DNA of 64,000 nt from Staphylococcus sp. M0911 (GCF_003491325.1 NZ_CP022881.1:372001-436000), one strand, 5' to 3'; shown: positions 9,913 to 19,527, numbered from the stretch's first letter. Translations and numbers: made by a program. Notes: generated by a model from the sequence alone, not told the origin.

Positions 9913-10133
9913 ATGACAAATATAAAATCAGCATTAAAAAATATAGAATTAAACAAATTGATATCGATAATAAAGACATGATTTATAGATTGAATGCATT
10001 TGGTATTCGAGTAGGATCTGATATTAAAGTGAAACAACGTTGCATGTTTAATGGGCCATGTGTAATTGAGATTAGCGGCCAACAAGTGAGCATTAGGCAC
10101 TGCGATGCTTGTCAAATAGCTTTGGAGGAATAA
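9913..10133 (+). pseudogene. feoA: feoA, ferrous iron transport protein A, frameshifted
   Basis: Small SH3-like cytosolic partner of FeoB. ATG 9913 opens MTNIKSALKNIE and then stops at 9979-9981. The remaining FeoA sequence, from KQIDIDNKDMIYRLNAFGIR to CDACQIALEE, continues in another frame to TAA at 10131-10133. One missing base in GAATTAAAC (9946-9954), read as GAA TTT AAA if restored, would rejoin the frames into a 73-aa FeoA. The position just before feoB and behind the Fur box is right for feoA. It could be a true mutation or a sequencing error. A restart at ATG 9978 would give only 51 aa. Confidence 0.8.
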
Positions 10134-10136
10134 TTT

Positions 10137-12131
10137 ATGAGTCAAAGCTATTGTATTTTAGGTAATCCCAATGTCGGTAAGACCTCCCTCTTTAATAATT
10201 TAACAGGATCTTATGAATATGTAGGTAACTGGAGCGGTGTCACTGTTGAAAAGAAAGTTGGGAAATTAAAGCAAGAATTAGGAACTCTCGTTGATCTACC
10301 TGGGACATATGATTTATCTCCAATTTCTAAAGATGAAACAGTTGTGACAAAGTATTTATTACAACATGATTATACAGGAATGATTAACATTATAGATGCG
10401 AGCCAACTTAAGAGAAACTTGCAGCTAACCATTCAATTATTAGAACTGAATGTGCCAATGATGATTGGTTTAAATATGATCGATGTATCTGCTAAGCGAG
10501 GTATTATGATTGATCATGACAAACTAATGCGTCGCCTAAGAGTGCCGGTATTACCCGTGATTGCACGTAATGGTAAGGGCACAGCGCATATGCTTGAAGA
10601 GTTACAATATTTAGATCAAGCTCATGTGCCACACTTCAAATTGAACTATGGAACAGAAGTAGAAAAAGCTATCAAAGCGATTTGTACGTGTTTAAAACAC
10701 AGTACTCATTATACGTCGCAGCAAATGCGTTTTATCGCGATTCAATATTTGTTAGACAATGCACAAATTTGTCAAACGTTAAATCAGACATTGATTCAAC
10801 AATTAGAACCTATTAAGTCAGAACTTTCACAACAACTCACATTATCCATCCGTGATGATATAGAACAAAAACGTAATCATTATATAGAACAAATATTAAC
10901 AGACGTCGTGACATATCCAGATGAAGAAAAGCAATTCTTTTCATCAAAATTAGATAAAATATTAATCAACAAATATATCGGAATGCCTATTTTTCTGGGG
11001 ATTATGTGGTTGATATTTCAAATTACTTTTACTTGGATTGGAACGCCATTATCTGATCAATTAGATGGTTTTATTGGAGGCACCTTAACTGATTGGGTTA
11101 AATCAGGCATGCATCAAATTGGTGTTGTACCATTTTTACAAGATTTAATTACAGATGGAATCATTGCAGGTGTGGGGTCAGTACTTGTCTTTGTACCACA
11201 AATTATCGTATTATTCTTCTTTATTTCACTGCTTGAAGATTCAGGGTATATGGCTAGAATCGCTGTGTTAATGGATAAGTTAATGGAACATTTTGGATTA
11301 AGTGGTAAAGCGTTTATACCGATGATCATTGGGTTTGGATGTAATGTGCCTAGTATTATGGCTGCACGTAGCATTGAGAATGAGAAAGAAAGACTATCGA
11401 CAATATTAATTGCACCATTTATGTCGTGTTCAGCAAGATTACCCGTCTATGCTTTGTTTGTAGGTGTCTTCTTTAAAGAACACCAATCTTTAGTGGTGCT
11501 CAGTCTATATGTCTTGGGCATTGTCATTGCACTCATTGCAAGTACTATTTTAACTAAGACTGTGCTTAAAAATAAGCATTCGTTATTTATCATAGAGTTA
11601 CCTACGTATCGAATTCCATCAATCAAAACATTATGGAGAAGTACATGGGAAAAAGCAAAAGGCTTTGTTAAAAAAGCAGGTACCTTTATATTTGGCGGAT
11701 CGGTCGTAATTTGGCTTCTAAGTTATGCAGGACCGGGTGGGTTTAATGTGAGTATCGACCAAAGTTTCTTGCACATCGTTGGCTCAATTGTAGCAACTGT
11801 ACTGCATCCATTAGGATTTGGTACTTGGCAAGCAGGTGCAACACTCGTTCCAGGATTTTTAGCTAAAGAAGTCATTGTTAGTTCAATGGCAATCATTTAT
11901 TCATCAAGTGAAGGTGGTCTTGTACATGTTTTACAACAACAATTCACACCTTTATCAGCATATGCATTTATGATTTTTATATTATTATATATTCCATGCC
12001 TATCAACAGTAGCAACGATTCGTAAAGAAACATATTCAATCAAATGGACTTTATTTTCAATGATTTACCCATTAGCAACAGCTTATATTTTAGCACTAGC
12101 ATTTTATCAAATTGCTAGATTAATCGTTTAA
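10137..12131 (+). CDS. feoB: Ferrous iron transporter FeoB
   Basis: GTP-driven Fe(II) importer, 664 aa. The N-terminal G domain shows G1 GNPNVGKTS (9-17), G3 DLPGTYDL and G4 NMID. A helical GDI region follows, then the polytopic membrane part with two Gate domains, including GFGCNVPS (Cys in the pore motif) and the C-terminal repeat [13 protein letters not shown]. It starts 3 bp after the broken feoA and is followed by a Cys-rich peptide gene, the usual feo order. Iron control is through the Fur box at 9874. Confidence 0.96.
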   Translation: MSQSYCILGNPNVGKTSLFNNLTGSYEYVGNWSGVTVEKKVGKLKQELGTLVDLPGTYDLSPISKDETVVTKYLLQHDYTGMINIIDASQLKRNLQLTIQLLELNVPMMIGLNMIDVSAKRGIMIDHDKLMRRLRVPVLPVIARNGKGTAHMLEELQYLDQAHVPHFKLNYGTEVEKAIKAICTCLKHSTHYTSQQMRFIAIQYLLDNAQICQTLNQTLIQQLEPIKSELSQQLTLSIRDDIEQKRNHYIEQILTDVVTYPDEEKQFFSSKLDKILINKYIGMPIFLGIMWLIFQITFTWIGTPLSDQLDGFIGGTLTDWVKSGMHQIGVVPFLQDLITDGIIAGVGSVLVFVPQIIVLFFFISLLEDSGYMARIAVLMDKLMEHFGLSGKAFIPMIIGFGCNVPSIMAARSIENEKERLSTILIAPFMSCSARLPVYALFVGVFFKEHQSLVVLSLYVLGIVIALIASTILTKTVLKNKHSLFIIELPTYRIPSIKTLWRSTWEKAKGFVKKAGTFIFGGSVVIWLLSYAGPGGFNVSIDQSFLHIVGSIVATVLHPLGFGTWQAGATLVPGFLAKEVIVSSMAIIYSSSEGGLVHVLQQQFTPLSAYAFMIFILLYIPCLSTVATIRKETYSIKWTLFSMIYPLATAYILALAFYQIARLIV

Positions 12132-12140
12132 GGAAGTGGC

Positions 12141-12311
12141 ATGATGTCAATAATTATTAATATTTTGATATTTTTAGCAATATTTGGCTATACAGCTTAT
12201 GTATTAATCAAATATTTTAAACAATCCAAGTCTGGGCAATGTGGTTCTTGTAGTTCTAAATGTCATTGCGATGATCAAATTAAAAGTACCCACAGTAAAA
12301 TTTTTAAATGA
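12141..12311 (+). CDS. FeoB-associated Cys-rich membrane protein
   Basis: A 56-aa protein beginning MMSIIINILIFLAIFGY: one membrane helix (about 4-23), a short basic stretch, then the cysteine cluster CGSCSSKCHC (34-43). This is the layout of the FeoB-associated family (Pfam FeoB_associated), which sits behind feoB in many Firmicutes. GGAAG precedes the ATG by 6 nt, and the gene starts 9 bp after the feoB stop. A metal-binding role in iron uptake is inferred, not proven. Confidence 0.85.
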   Translation: MMSIIINILIFLAIFGYTAYVLIKYFKQSKSGQCGSCSSKCHCDDQIKSTHSKIFK

Positions 12312-12451
12312 AAAAAGTTCGATATCTGATTTTTAATATATTAAGAAATGATTGATGAAATATTAATTTACTAGAAAAATGATTAAAACTTTTAAATAGT
12401 GATATATAGTCAATAAGCAGAAAAATAAAAAACTATTGGGGGATTTTAATC

Positions 12452-12916
12452 ATGAAAGGTAGTAAGAAATTAAATCAGTTATTAGAAGACAATGAGAAGA
12501 AGTTAAAGAAATTATTTAAATATGATAAGAAAGAGGCATTGTCATTCACGAAAGAAGATAGAGAAAAAGTCGAGAATCAGTTTGGTGTATATGTGATATT
12601 TGATAATAAAAAACCTGTCTTTGTCGGCCAAACGGGTGGTTATTCAACTGGGTATAAGCCGATTCAAAAGGATTTAAATAGCAAATTAGCTCAATATAAT
12701 TCTAAATCTGATAGTGGTACAACTAAATTTAGACGAGAGCTTGCTAAAAGTAAGAAAAAAGATACATCAGATTTAAAAGGTGTAACTGCAGAAGAATACG
12801 GGTTAACATTTCAATATATCAAGGTCAAAGATGAACCGGCATTTATTAATATTTTAGAAATTTTAGCATTAGAATATGCGAAACAAGAAAATATGAAGTT
12901 ATACAATTTTCAATAA
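12452..12916 (+). CDS. GIY-YIG-like protein, unknown function
   Basis: A 154-aa Lys-rich protein. The N-terminal 40 residues are charged and helical. Then come G45-V46-Y47 and, about 10 residues on, F57-V58-G59-Q-T, followed by R94/R95, E136 and N152. The order and spacing match the GIY, YIG, Arg, Glu and Asn signature of GIY-YIG nucleases, although the second motif is FVG. No partner domain is seen. A nuclease role is inference; it may be inactive. GGGGGA precedes the ATG. It is a single-gene unit after the feo locus. Confidence 0.55.
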   Translation: MKGSKKLNQLLEDNEKKLKKLFKYDKKEALSFTKEDREKVENQFGVYVIFDNKKPVFVGQTGGYSTGYKPIQKDLNSKLAQYNSKSDSGTTKFRRELAKSKKKDTSDLKGVTAEEYGLTFQYIKVKDEPAFINILEILALEYAKQENMKLYNFQ

Positions 12917-12975
12917 TTAGTAGAATTCAGAATATCAAGCGATTGAATGAATAAAGACTAAAGGTGACAGAGCCT

Positions 12976-13308
12976 TTAGTCTTTATTGTTAGTATTTTGA
13001 TTCAAGTCTTTTAAATATTGTTTATGATAAAAGTTGGCGAGTTTCAAATCATGGACGAAAGAGATGACAGGTCTTATCGTCATTTGTATACTACCGATAA
13101 CAAAGAGAACTGTTCCAATTGTTACGGTTTTATCGCTAAAAAATAAGAAACTACCAACTAAAAAGACAAGTCCTAATACGATATCATTAACTTGATAAAT
13201 TGCTTTATAAAAGTTAGTGATTTGATTCGCATGTGCTTCTGTGGCTTTGCTATTAAGTTGGTTATTTGTATTGAAATGTAAATCGACATCATTAGGATGC
13301 TTTTTCAC
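12976..13308 (-). CDS. YrhK-like membrane protein
   Basis: About 110 aa. A hydrophilic N-terminus and a short amphipathic helix precede two closely spaced hydrophobic segments (about residues 43-60 and 64-83), then a basic C-terminal tail. The paired-helix pattern with GS motifs resembles YrhK-domain proteins of unknown function. The frame opens at TTG 13323, but the GGGGG run at 13317-13321 fits GTG 13308 best (8-nt spacing); ATG 13314 is too close. Transcribed divergently from ogt. Confidence 0.6.
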   Translation of the reverse strand: MKKHPNDVDLHFNTNNQLNSKATEAHANQITNFYKAIYQVNDIVLGLVFLVGSFLFFSDKTVTIGTVLFVIGSIQMTIRPVISFVHDLKLANFYHKQYLKDLNQNTNNKD

Positions 13309-13391
13309 AATCATCACCCCCAATTGATTATATAATGGTAGTCATTTTCAAACAACTTGAAATAGAAATAGACGAATTTGGAGTGATCATA

Positions 13392-13913
13392 ATGGAATAT
13401 AATTGCTTTTATCAATCACCAGTTGGCCAATTAGAATTAGTCAGTGATGGTCAATATTTAACTCAATTATTATTTAGTAATCAACAACAACCAACTGAAA
13501 GAGAAAACAAAGCATCGTTACCAATATTTAAACAAACAAGATCCTGGCTAGATACGTATTTTAAAGGAGAACGTCCACAAGAAACTATTCCTATTCAACC
13601 ATCAGGAACAACATTTCAACAATATGTGTGGGAAGAGTTGAACCAAATAGAATACGGTAAATTAACGACTTATGGTGATATAGCTCAATGTATTGCTCAG
13701 AAAATGAATAAAGATAAGATGTCAGCACAAGCAGTAGGTGGTGCGGTAGGTAGTAATCCGATATCAATTATTATCCCATGTCATCGGGTAGTTGGAAAAA
13801 ATGGTAGCTTGACAGGGTATGGTGGGACATTGCCTAATAAAATCAAATTATTAGAAATAGAAAATATAGACATGACGCATTTATTTACACCGAAACACAC
13901 AACAAAGCCATAA
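13392..13913 (+). CDS. ogt: Methylated-DNA--protein-cysteine methyltransferase
   Basis: Repairs O6-alkylguanine by irreversible transfer of the alkyl group to C130 in IIPCHRVVG, the family signature. The protein is 173 aa, with an N-terminal ribonuclease-like domain and a C-terminal HTH-containing catalytic domain (GTTFQQYVWEEL, Tyr and Arg finger region). The frame is open from 13335, but TTGGAG (13378-13383) fits ATG 13392. It is convergent with mvaS across a shared hairpin. Confidence 0.93.
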   Translation: MEYNCFYQSPVGQLELVSDGQYLTQLLFSNQQQPTERENKASLPIFKQTRSWLDTYFKGERPQETIPIQPSGTTFQQYVWEELNQIEYGKLTTYGDIAQCIAQKMNKDKMSAQAVGGAVGSNPISIIIPCHRVVGKNGSLTGYGGTLPNKIKLLEIENIDMTHLFTPKHTTKP

Positions 13914-13917
13914 TAAA

Positions 13918-13965
13918 AAGCCTAGATGTGGACATCAATGATGATGGTCCGATACATCTAGGCTT
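13918..13965. terminator. Bidirectional terminator between ogt and mvaS
   Basis: AAGCCTAGATGT and ACATCTAGGCTT form a perfect 12-bp stem between the convergent genes. Confidence 0.85.
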
Positions 13966-14003
13966 GTTTATATTCATATGAGAAATGCAATTTCTGATAA
14001 AGT

Positions 14004-15170
14004 TTATTTTGGAACGTGGTATTCACGAATATTGTCATTAATTGCTTTTAAATAGAAGATGGATTGATCATTTTCAACTTTATCTTGTTGTTCATCAAAT
14101 TCTAATTCGTCAAAACGTTTAAAGAATGTTTCGTAGTCTTCAACTGACACTTCTTGACGTTGTTTTAACGCAGATTGATGACTTTCGATATCTAAGTGAT
14201 TTTGATAACCATCAACAACATTAGCACTAAAGAATTCGCCGACAGAACCTGAACCGTAACTAAATAGTCCGATTGTTTGTCCACTTGATAGTTCGTGATT
14301 TTCTAATAATGAAATAAGACTTAAATATAATGAACCAGTGTAAATATTACCTACATAACGATTGTAATAAACCGCATCTTCATAACCTGCTCTTAGACGT
14401 TCTTGCGTTGTTTCATCAGCGTCATCAATAATTGATTCTAATGCTTTTTTACCCATTTTTGTAAATGGCACATGGAAACATAATGATTCGAAATCAGCTA
14501 ATGATTTATTTTCACGTTTAGCATATTCGTTCCAACTATGTTGGAATGAGCGTATATAGGCATCTTTAGATAATGCACCATCAACTAATGGATAAGCATG
14601 GCCTGTTGGTCTCCAGAAATCATATACATCTTCTGTGTAAGCGACAGCATCATCATTAAGTTGTAAGATGCTAGGATTGTGTGAAATCATCATTGCTACG
14701 GCACCAGCACCTTGTGTAGGCTCTCCACCAGATTGTAAGCCGTAACGTGCAGTATCACTTGCAATAACTAATACCTTTTCTTCTGGACGATTAGCAAGGT
14801 AATCTTTAGCTAATTGAATGGCAGGTGTTGCAGCATAACATGCTTCTTTCATCTCAAAGCAACGTGCAAAAGGTTGAATTCCTAGTAAACGATGCACTTG
14901 AACGGCTGCGGCTTTAGCAGAATCAATTGCAGATTCAGTTGCAACAATAACCATACCGATTTTCTTTTTATCTTCGTCTGTTATAATATCTTTAGCAGCA
15001 TTTGCTCCCATTGATACGATGTCTTGATTGACTGGACTTACAGCCATTTCAGTTTGGCCAATACCAATTAAAAATTTATTTGGGTCAACTTGGCGTGCTT
15101 CTGCAAGCTTTGCCATGTCTACATAAAATTTGGGTACATAAAAGTTAATTTTATCTATACCTATGTTCAT
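14004..15170 (-). CDS. mvaS: Hydroxymethylglutaryl-CoA synthase
   Basis: Condenses acetyl-CoA with acetoacetyl-CoA to HMG-CoA in the mevalonate route to isoprenoids. The 388-aa length and nucleophile C111 (EACYAATPA) match the S. aureus enzyme, with conserved E and H residues in the thiolase fold ([12 protein letters not shown] carries the catalytic His). Start ATG 15170 has AAAGGATG upstream. It is divergent from mvaA across a 353-bp region, the known staphylococcal arrangement. Confidence 0.96.
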   Translation of the reverse strand: MNIGIDKINFYVPKFYVDMAKLAEARQVDPNKFLIGIGQTEMAVSPVNQDIVSMGANAAKDIITDEDKKKIGMVIVATESAIDSAKAAAVQVHRLLGIQPFARCFEMKEACYAATPAIQLAKDYLANRPEEKVLVIASDTARYGLQSGGEPTQGAGAVAMMISHNPSILQLNDDAVAYTEDVYDFWRPTGHAYPLVDGALSKDAYIRSFQHSWNEYAKRENKSLADFESLCFHVPFTKMGKKALESIIDDADETTQERLRAGYEDAVYYNRYVGNIYTGSLYLSLISLLENHELSSGQTIGLFSYGSGSVGEFFSANVVDGYQNHLDIESHQSALKQRQEVSVEDYETFFKRFDELEFDEQQDKVENDQSIFYLKAINDNIREYHVPK

Positions 15171-15208
15171 AAGGCGTACATCCTTTCAGTTTTAAAAGTA
15201 GCATTAGT

Positions 15209-15238
15209 ATCATACCAAAATCATTTAGTGATATACAA
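15209..15238 (-). promoter_or_regulatory. Candidate mvaS promoter in the mvaS/mvaA divergent region
   Basis: On the minus strand TTGTAT (15233-15238), an 18-bp spacer and TATGAT (15209-15214), about 40 bp before mvaS. The remaining 15240-15520 stretch should hold the mvaA promoter. A 63-aa ORF there has no SD and looks spurious. Confidence 0.4.
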
Positions 15239-15523
15239 TGAATATAACAGATTTTACTCTTAATGTATAACAGTTATGTAAGCGTTTTAATAATTGCTTT
15301 AAATAGCTTTTTGAATCAAGTTGAATTTAAAAAACATAGCGAGCAATGTTGTTATAATTTAAAAATTTTAGAATGTTTTATAAGATTGAGGAGACATATA
15401 GGTAGTATCATCTACAAGACGATTACGCTTTTATGGAAATATTTTAAATTTTAGATTAAAGCATACACGTTTGATTGCGAATAACGATGATAACTAAAAA
15501 TGTTAAATAAAGGAGAAACATAA

Positions 15524-16804
15524 ATGAAAAAATTAGACAAAGGGTTCCGTCATCTTTCACGAGAAGATAAATTAGAGCAATTAGAATCATATGGTTGGTT
15601 ATCTAGTGATAATCATGACATTCTTTTAAATCATCCACTGATAGATGAAGATGTTCTGAATAGTTTAATAGAAAATGTAATTGGACAAGGGACTTTACCA
15701 GTGGGTTTATTACCTGAAATTATAGTTGATGAACAACCTTATGTGGTACCAATGATGGTAGAAGAACCATCCGTAGTAGCTGCTGCAAGTTATGGGGCTA
15801 AATTAGTAAACAATACCGGTGGATTTAAAACAGTTTCTAGTCAACGATTAATGATCGGACAAATTGTATTTGATGGCGTGACTGATACGGAAAGTCTATC
15901 ACAAGCGATTCAAGATAAAGAAGATCAAATCCATCAAATAGCTGATGAAGCATATCCATCTATTAAAGCAAGAGGTGGCGGTTATCAAAAGATTGAAATA
16001 GATTCATTCCCAGAGCAGCAATTGTTATCGCTTAAAGTTTATGTCGATACTAAAGATGCGATGGGTGCTAATATGTTAAATACCATTTTAGAAGCCATTA
16101 CAGCACACCTGAAAAATGAATTCCCAGATGAAGATGTATTAATGAGTATATTATCAAATCATGCAACTGCTTCAGTAGTTAAGATACAAGGAGAAATAGA
16201 CATCAAAGATCTTAATAAAGGTGGACGTGATGGTGAAGCGGTCGCACGTAGAATGGAACGTGCTTCAGTATTAGCACAAGTAGATATCCACAGAGCAGCA
16301 ACACATAATAAAGGTGTAATGAATGGTATACATGCAGTCGTTTTAGCAACAGGTAATGATACACGAGGTGCAGAAGCCAGTGCACATGCATATGCAAGTC
16401 GAGATGGTCAATATAGAGGCATTGCGACTTGGACATATGATCAAGAACGTCAACGTCTTATAGGTACAATTGAAGTACCAATGACACTTGCAATAGTGGG
16501 AGGCGGTACGAAAGTATTACCAATTGCTAAAGCATCACTTGATTTATTGAATGTTAAATCTGCACAAGAATTAGGGCATGTTGTGGCAGCAGTTGGTTTA
16601 GCACAAAACTTCTCAGCATGTAGAGCTCTTGTATCAGAAGGGATACAACAAGGTCATATGAGTTTGCAGTATAAATCATTAGCTATTATCGTAGGTGCAA
16701 AAGGTGATGAAATTGCACAAGTAGCAGATGCGCTTAAACAAGAAGACAAAGCCAATTCAGCAAAGGCAAAAGCTATTTTAGAACAAATAAGACAAGATAA
16801 ATAA
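15524..16804 (+). CDS. mvaA: Hydroxymethylglutaryl-CoA reductase (degradative-type class II fold)
   Basis: NAD(P)H-dependent reduction of HMG-CoA to mevalonate, second committed step of isoprenoid synthesis. At 426 aa it matches bacterial class II HMGR. ENVIGQGTLPVGL (50-62) carries the substrate Glu, DAMGANMLNT and the GGG-rich loop bind the cofactor, and AVGLAQNFSA lies near the catalytic His. AAAGGAG precedes the ATG. It is transcribed away from mvaS and ends in a strong hairpin. Carotenoid synthesis (crtN upstream) draws on the same pathway. Confidence 0.95.
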   Translation: MKKLDKGFRHLSREDKLEQLESYGWLSSDNHDILLNHPLIDEDVLNSLIENVIGQGTLPVGLLPEIIVDEQPYVVPMMVEEPSVVAAASYGAKLVNNTGGFKTVSSQRLMIGQIVFDGVTDTESLSQAIQDKEDQIHQIADEAYPSIKARGGGYQKIEIDSFPEQQLLSLKVYVDTKDAMGANMLNTILEAITAHLKNEFPDEDVLMSILSNHATASVVKIQGEIDIKDLNKGGRDGEAVARRMERASVLAQVDIHRAATHNKGVMNGIHAVVLATGNDTRGAEASAHAYASRDGQYRGIATWTYDQERQRLIGTIEVPMTLAIVGGGTKVLPIAKASLDLLNVKSAQELGHVVAAVGLAQNFSACRALVSEGIQQGHMSLQYKSLAIIVGAKGDEIAQVADALKQEDKANSAKAKAILEQIRQDK

Positions 16805-16808
16805 GTAT

Positions 16809-16857
16809 AAAAAAGGACATTGTTTGCAATCACAATTGCAGTAACAATGTCCTTTTT
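16809..16857. terminator. Terminator after mvaA, shared with the CHAP gene
   Basis: AAAAAGGACATTGTT and AACAATGTCCTTTTT form a 15-bp stem around a small inner TTGCAATCACAATTGCA hairpin; convergent genes. Confidence 0.88.
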
Positions 16858-16864
16858 AATGTCT

Positions 16865-17302
16865 TTAATAAATGTAGTTATAATTACGAGCAGATGCTTT
16901 ACTTATAATTCGCGTCCCATATCCATATGGACGATTATAATTGTATTCTGATATTTTGATATTGCCGTTATTATATATTCTTTCTACTACGGCAACATGT
17001 CCGTAATAACCTGCTGTTGATTGCATAACAGCATATCGTCTAGGTGTATGACCAGTAGCATATCCAGAACGTCTTGCGTTGTAATACCAATTTTTCGCAT
17101 TTCCCCATCGATTAGAAACAGGTTTACCTAATTGAGCACGTCGTTGATAGGCCCACCATGTACATTGACCTTTATTGTAATAATTTTTATATGAAGCTGC
17201 TTCTGACACGTGTGTCCGTTCAGCTGTTTGATAAGCAATAGTCCCAGTTAACAAGATTCCAGTAGCGATTATGACACGAGATAGTAATTGTTTTAGTTTC
17301 AT
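16865..17302 (-). CDS. Secreted CHAP-domain protein (SsaA-like peptidoglycan amidase/endopeptidase)
   Basis: A 145-aa exported protein. A signal peptide (about 1-34, basic MKLKQLLSR then hydrophobic) ends near SEAAS. A minimal CHAP domain follows with catalytic C47 (KGQCTWWAY) and H102 (YYGHVAVVE), and E107/N-rich strand positions. It should cleave amide bonds in peptidoglycan at the cell surface. The SsaA/Sle1 family in staphylococci is controlled by WalKR, but I could not find a convincing WalR box here. No LysM anchor domain is present. Confidence 0.87.
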   Translation of the reverse strand: MKLKQLLSRVIIATGILLTGTIAYQTAERTHVSEAASYKNYYNKGQCTWWAYQRRAQLGKPVSNRWGNAKNWYYNARRSGYATGHTPRRYAVMQSTAGYYGHVAVVERIYNNGNIKISEYNYNRPYGYGTRIISKASARNYNYIY

Positions 17303-17494
17303 TTTTTTCTCCCAAAAATCGTTTTTTTATTTAGTAACCGTATTCATAATAGATGTAAAAAAGATAGAATACAACATTAGAAACGAATTATACAAGTAAC
17401 TGTAACGCTACTGAAATAAAAATAGGTTATTTGTAATAATATTTATATTTGCATGCAATTTGCATTATTTTACATTAGGTTAAAAAATAAAAAA

Positions 17495-17525
17495 CTGCCA
17501 ATAAAGTACGAAACTTTATTAGCAG
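17495..17525 (-). terminator. Terminator of the YozE-like gene; rest of 17303-17612
   Basis: CTGC-AATAAAGT and ACTTTATT-GCAG pair, with a T run on the minus strand. A second small dyad (GACGTCATTTAAGACGT, 17531-17547) lies beside it. The remainder of this 311-bp gap holds the CHAP gene promoter region and no gene I can see. Confidence 0.7.
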
Positions 17526-17612
17526 CGTTCGACGTCATTTAAGACGTTTTCGAGATGATAGACTCCATGTATTCATTATGTTAGATGAATGCTAAATAAC
17601 AATTAACATAGA

Positions 17613-17828
17613 TCATACATTAGTGAATTGGTTGAAGACTGACAATGCTCTTTTAACAATCGTCATTGATAAGTCTTCGGGACACGGATTAGTTCGAAAA
17701 TATGACAATATTTCACTTTGGCTCTTCACTTGTCTAGGAAAATTGTTATCTTGATTAATCCAATCAACCAATTCGCCTAATGGTGTGTCATCACCAAGAA
17801 AATTTTGCATAAATTCGTAAAAGCTCAA
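17613..17828 (-). CDS. YozE family (UPF0346-like) small protein
   Basis: About 71 aa, beginning MSFYEFMQNFLGDDTPLG. The SFYxF opening and the all-helical SAM-like pattern are those of YozE proteins, whose function is unknown. The frame opens at TTG 17849 without an SD, while GAGG sits 7 nt before TTG 17828, so the shorter form is preferred. It is transcribed divergently from cidR. Confidence 0.65.
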   Translation of the reverse strand: MSFYEFMQNFLGDDTPLGELVDWINQDNNFPRQVKSQSEILSYFRTNPCPEDLSMTIVKRALSVFNQFTNV

Positions 17829-18011
17829 TACCTCACCTCGAATAATCAATTTGAGCCAGACTAAATTATAACACAGTTAGCAAAGTGACAATGCATAATG
17901 TGTAAATAAAAATATACAAAACTACAATCAATCGTATACTGATGTTTCATACATATAAAACAAAGTGATAATGTATAATAAAAGAAATACATTTTTGAAT
18001 GGGTGAGTTGC

Positions 18012-18890
18012 GTGGATATTAAACATATGAAATATTTTGTTGAAGTTGTGAGGCAAGGCGGTATGACTAATGCATCGAAGTCTTTATTCATAGCTCAACC
18101 TACTATTAGTAAAGCAATCAAAGATATTGAAGGTGAGATGGCAGTACCATTGTTTGATAGGGAGAAGAGGCAACTTATATTAACAGATGCAGGCCAAATC
18201 TTCTTTAATAAATGTAAAGAAATCATTGCACTTTATGAAAACTTGCCATCTGAAATCAATAGTTTATATGGATTAGAAACAGGTCATATGGATATAGGGC
18301 TTTCAGCAGTGATGAATATGCAATCCTTAATTAATATGATTGGTGATTTCCACCAACATTTCCCCAATGTAACCTTCAACTTTGTGGAGAATGGCGGAAA
18401 ATATATCGAACAGCAACTATTAAATGATGAATTGGATTTTGGTATTACAACATTACCTGTTGATCAACAACGATTTGAAGCCATTTCCTTAAATAAAGAA
18501 TCGTTATGTGTAGTTATCCACCATGAGCATCCTTTAGCACGTTTCCAATCTGTAAAAATGAAAGAGTTAATTCAAGAGGACTTCATTTTATTTAATGATG
18601 ATTTCTATTTAAATGATAAAATTATAGAAATTGCTAAAAACGCTGGTTTTATACCTAATATGGTGTCTCAAATTTCACAGTGGAACGTCATCGAAAACTT
18701 AATCAGTAATCAACTTGGTATCGCTATATTACCTTATTCTATTACACAACTCATGAATGAAAATGTACGTGTTCTAAAAATCGAAGATGCAAATGTAGAC
18801 TGGGAGTTAGGTATTGTTTGGAAGCAAGGGAAACGTTTAAGCTATGCAGCGAATAAATGGATTGATTATTTAAGAGAACGCTTAGGGTAA
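18012..18890 (+). CDS. cidR: LysR-family regulator CidR
   Basis: Transcriptional activator of the cid operon that responds to overflow metabolites (acetate, pyruvate) in S. aureus. 292 aa: N-terminal winged HTH (MDIKHMKYFVEVVRQGGMTN), conserved ATQPTISKAI-like recognition helix (IAQPTISKAIKDIE), C-terminal periplasmic-binding-like effector domain. GTG 18012 is chosen over GTG 18003 because GGGTGAG starts at 18001 and the LysR start pattern MDIKHM begins here. It lies upstream of cidABC, same strand, as in S. aureus. Confidence 0.92.
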   Translation: MDIKHMKYFVEVVRQGGMTNASKSLFIAQPTISKAIKDIEGEMAVPLFDREKRQLILTDAGQIFFNKCKEIIALYENLPSEINSLYGLETGHMDIGLSAVMNMQSLINMIGDFHQHFPNVTFNFVENGGKYIEQQLLNDELDFGITTLPVDQQRFEAISLNKESLCVVIHHEHPLARFQSVKMKELIQEDFILFNDDFYLNDKIIEIAKNAGFIPNMVSQISQWNVIENLISNQLGIAILPYSITQLMNENVRVLKIEDANVDWELGIVWKQGKRLSYAANKWIDYLRERLG

Positions 18891-18951
18891 GAGCGTAATA
18901 AAGTTCCAATGATATCAATTTTATGAAAGTTGGAATACAAAGATAGAGTAG

Positions 18952-18980
18952 AGTTCTCCCGTTAACGCGGGGGACTTTTT
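18952..18980 (+). terminator. cidR terminator
   Basis: AGTTCTCCCG TTAA CGCGGGGGACT followed by a T run. Confidence 0.82.
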
Positions 18981-19087
18981 ACATTACGTTTAAGATAGCG
19001 CTTCCATAGATTTAAGGAATGTTTAATATTCGAAAAATGTATTTTAATAATAGAAAGATGGAGACTATAATTACAAATATCACTAAA

Positions 19088-19105
19088 AAATTGTTGTAAC
19101 AATTT
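19088..19105. promoter_or_regulatory. Palindrome upstream of cidA, candidate CidR operator
   Basis: AAATTGTT GT AACAATTT is a perfect 8-bp dyad 30 bp before cidA. It contains a T-N11-A LysR-type core. A TATAAT element lies at 19066-19071, so the dyad may instead be in the leader. CidR binding is inferred. Confidence 0.4.
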
Positions 19106-19134
19106 GGACAAATTTTTTAGAAGGGATAGATCGC

Positions 19135-19527
19135 ATGCATAAGGTGAGAGATTTACTACAACTTTTTGTACAAATCATTCTTATATTACTTATTTCATAC
19201 ATCGGTACCGAAGTGCAGCGCTTATTACACATTCCTTTAGCAGGTAGTATTGTGGGTCTACTCATGTTTTATCTATTGTTACAGTTTAAAATTATCCCTG
19301 TATCATGGGTAGACGAAGGTGCAAACTTCCTATTAAAAACAATGGTATTTTTCTTTATCCCGTCTGTTGTTGGCGTTATGAATGTAGCATCAGATATTAC
19401 ACTAAACTACATACTGTTCTTTTTAATTATCATTTTAGGGACATGTTTAGTGGCTTTATCTTCTGGTTATATTGCTGAAACGCTAGTGAAAAGAGATGAT
19501 GGTGGAAAAGGAACGGATAAGTTATGA
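19135..19527 (+). CDS. cidA: Holin-like protein CidA
   Basis: Small integral membrane protein of 130 aa, LrgA/CidA family, with four hydrophobic segments (about 10-28, 35-52, 65-85, 92-112) and a charged C-terminus. It modulates murein hydrolase activity, lysis and eDNA release in S. aureus. GAAGGGATAG provides the SD. cidB overlaps by 4 nt (ATGA), so the two are translationally coupled. Confidence 0.95.
   Translation: MHKVRDLLQLFVQIILILLISYIGTEVQRLLHIPLAGSIVGLLMFYLLLQFKIIPVSWVDEGANFLLKTMVFFFIPSVVGVMNVASDITLNYILFFLIIILGTCLVALSSGYIAETLVKRDDGGKGTDKL

Noticed and set aside
15263..15454. 63-aa frame in the mvaS/mvaA gap
   Set aside because: No SD, low complexity, and it lies where divergent promoters are expected.
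17303..17480. WalR box for the CHAP gene
   Set aside because: No pair of TGTWAH direct repeats at 5-bp spacing was found on either strand.
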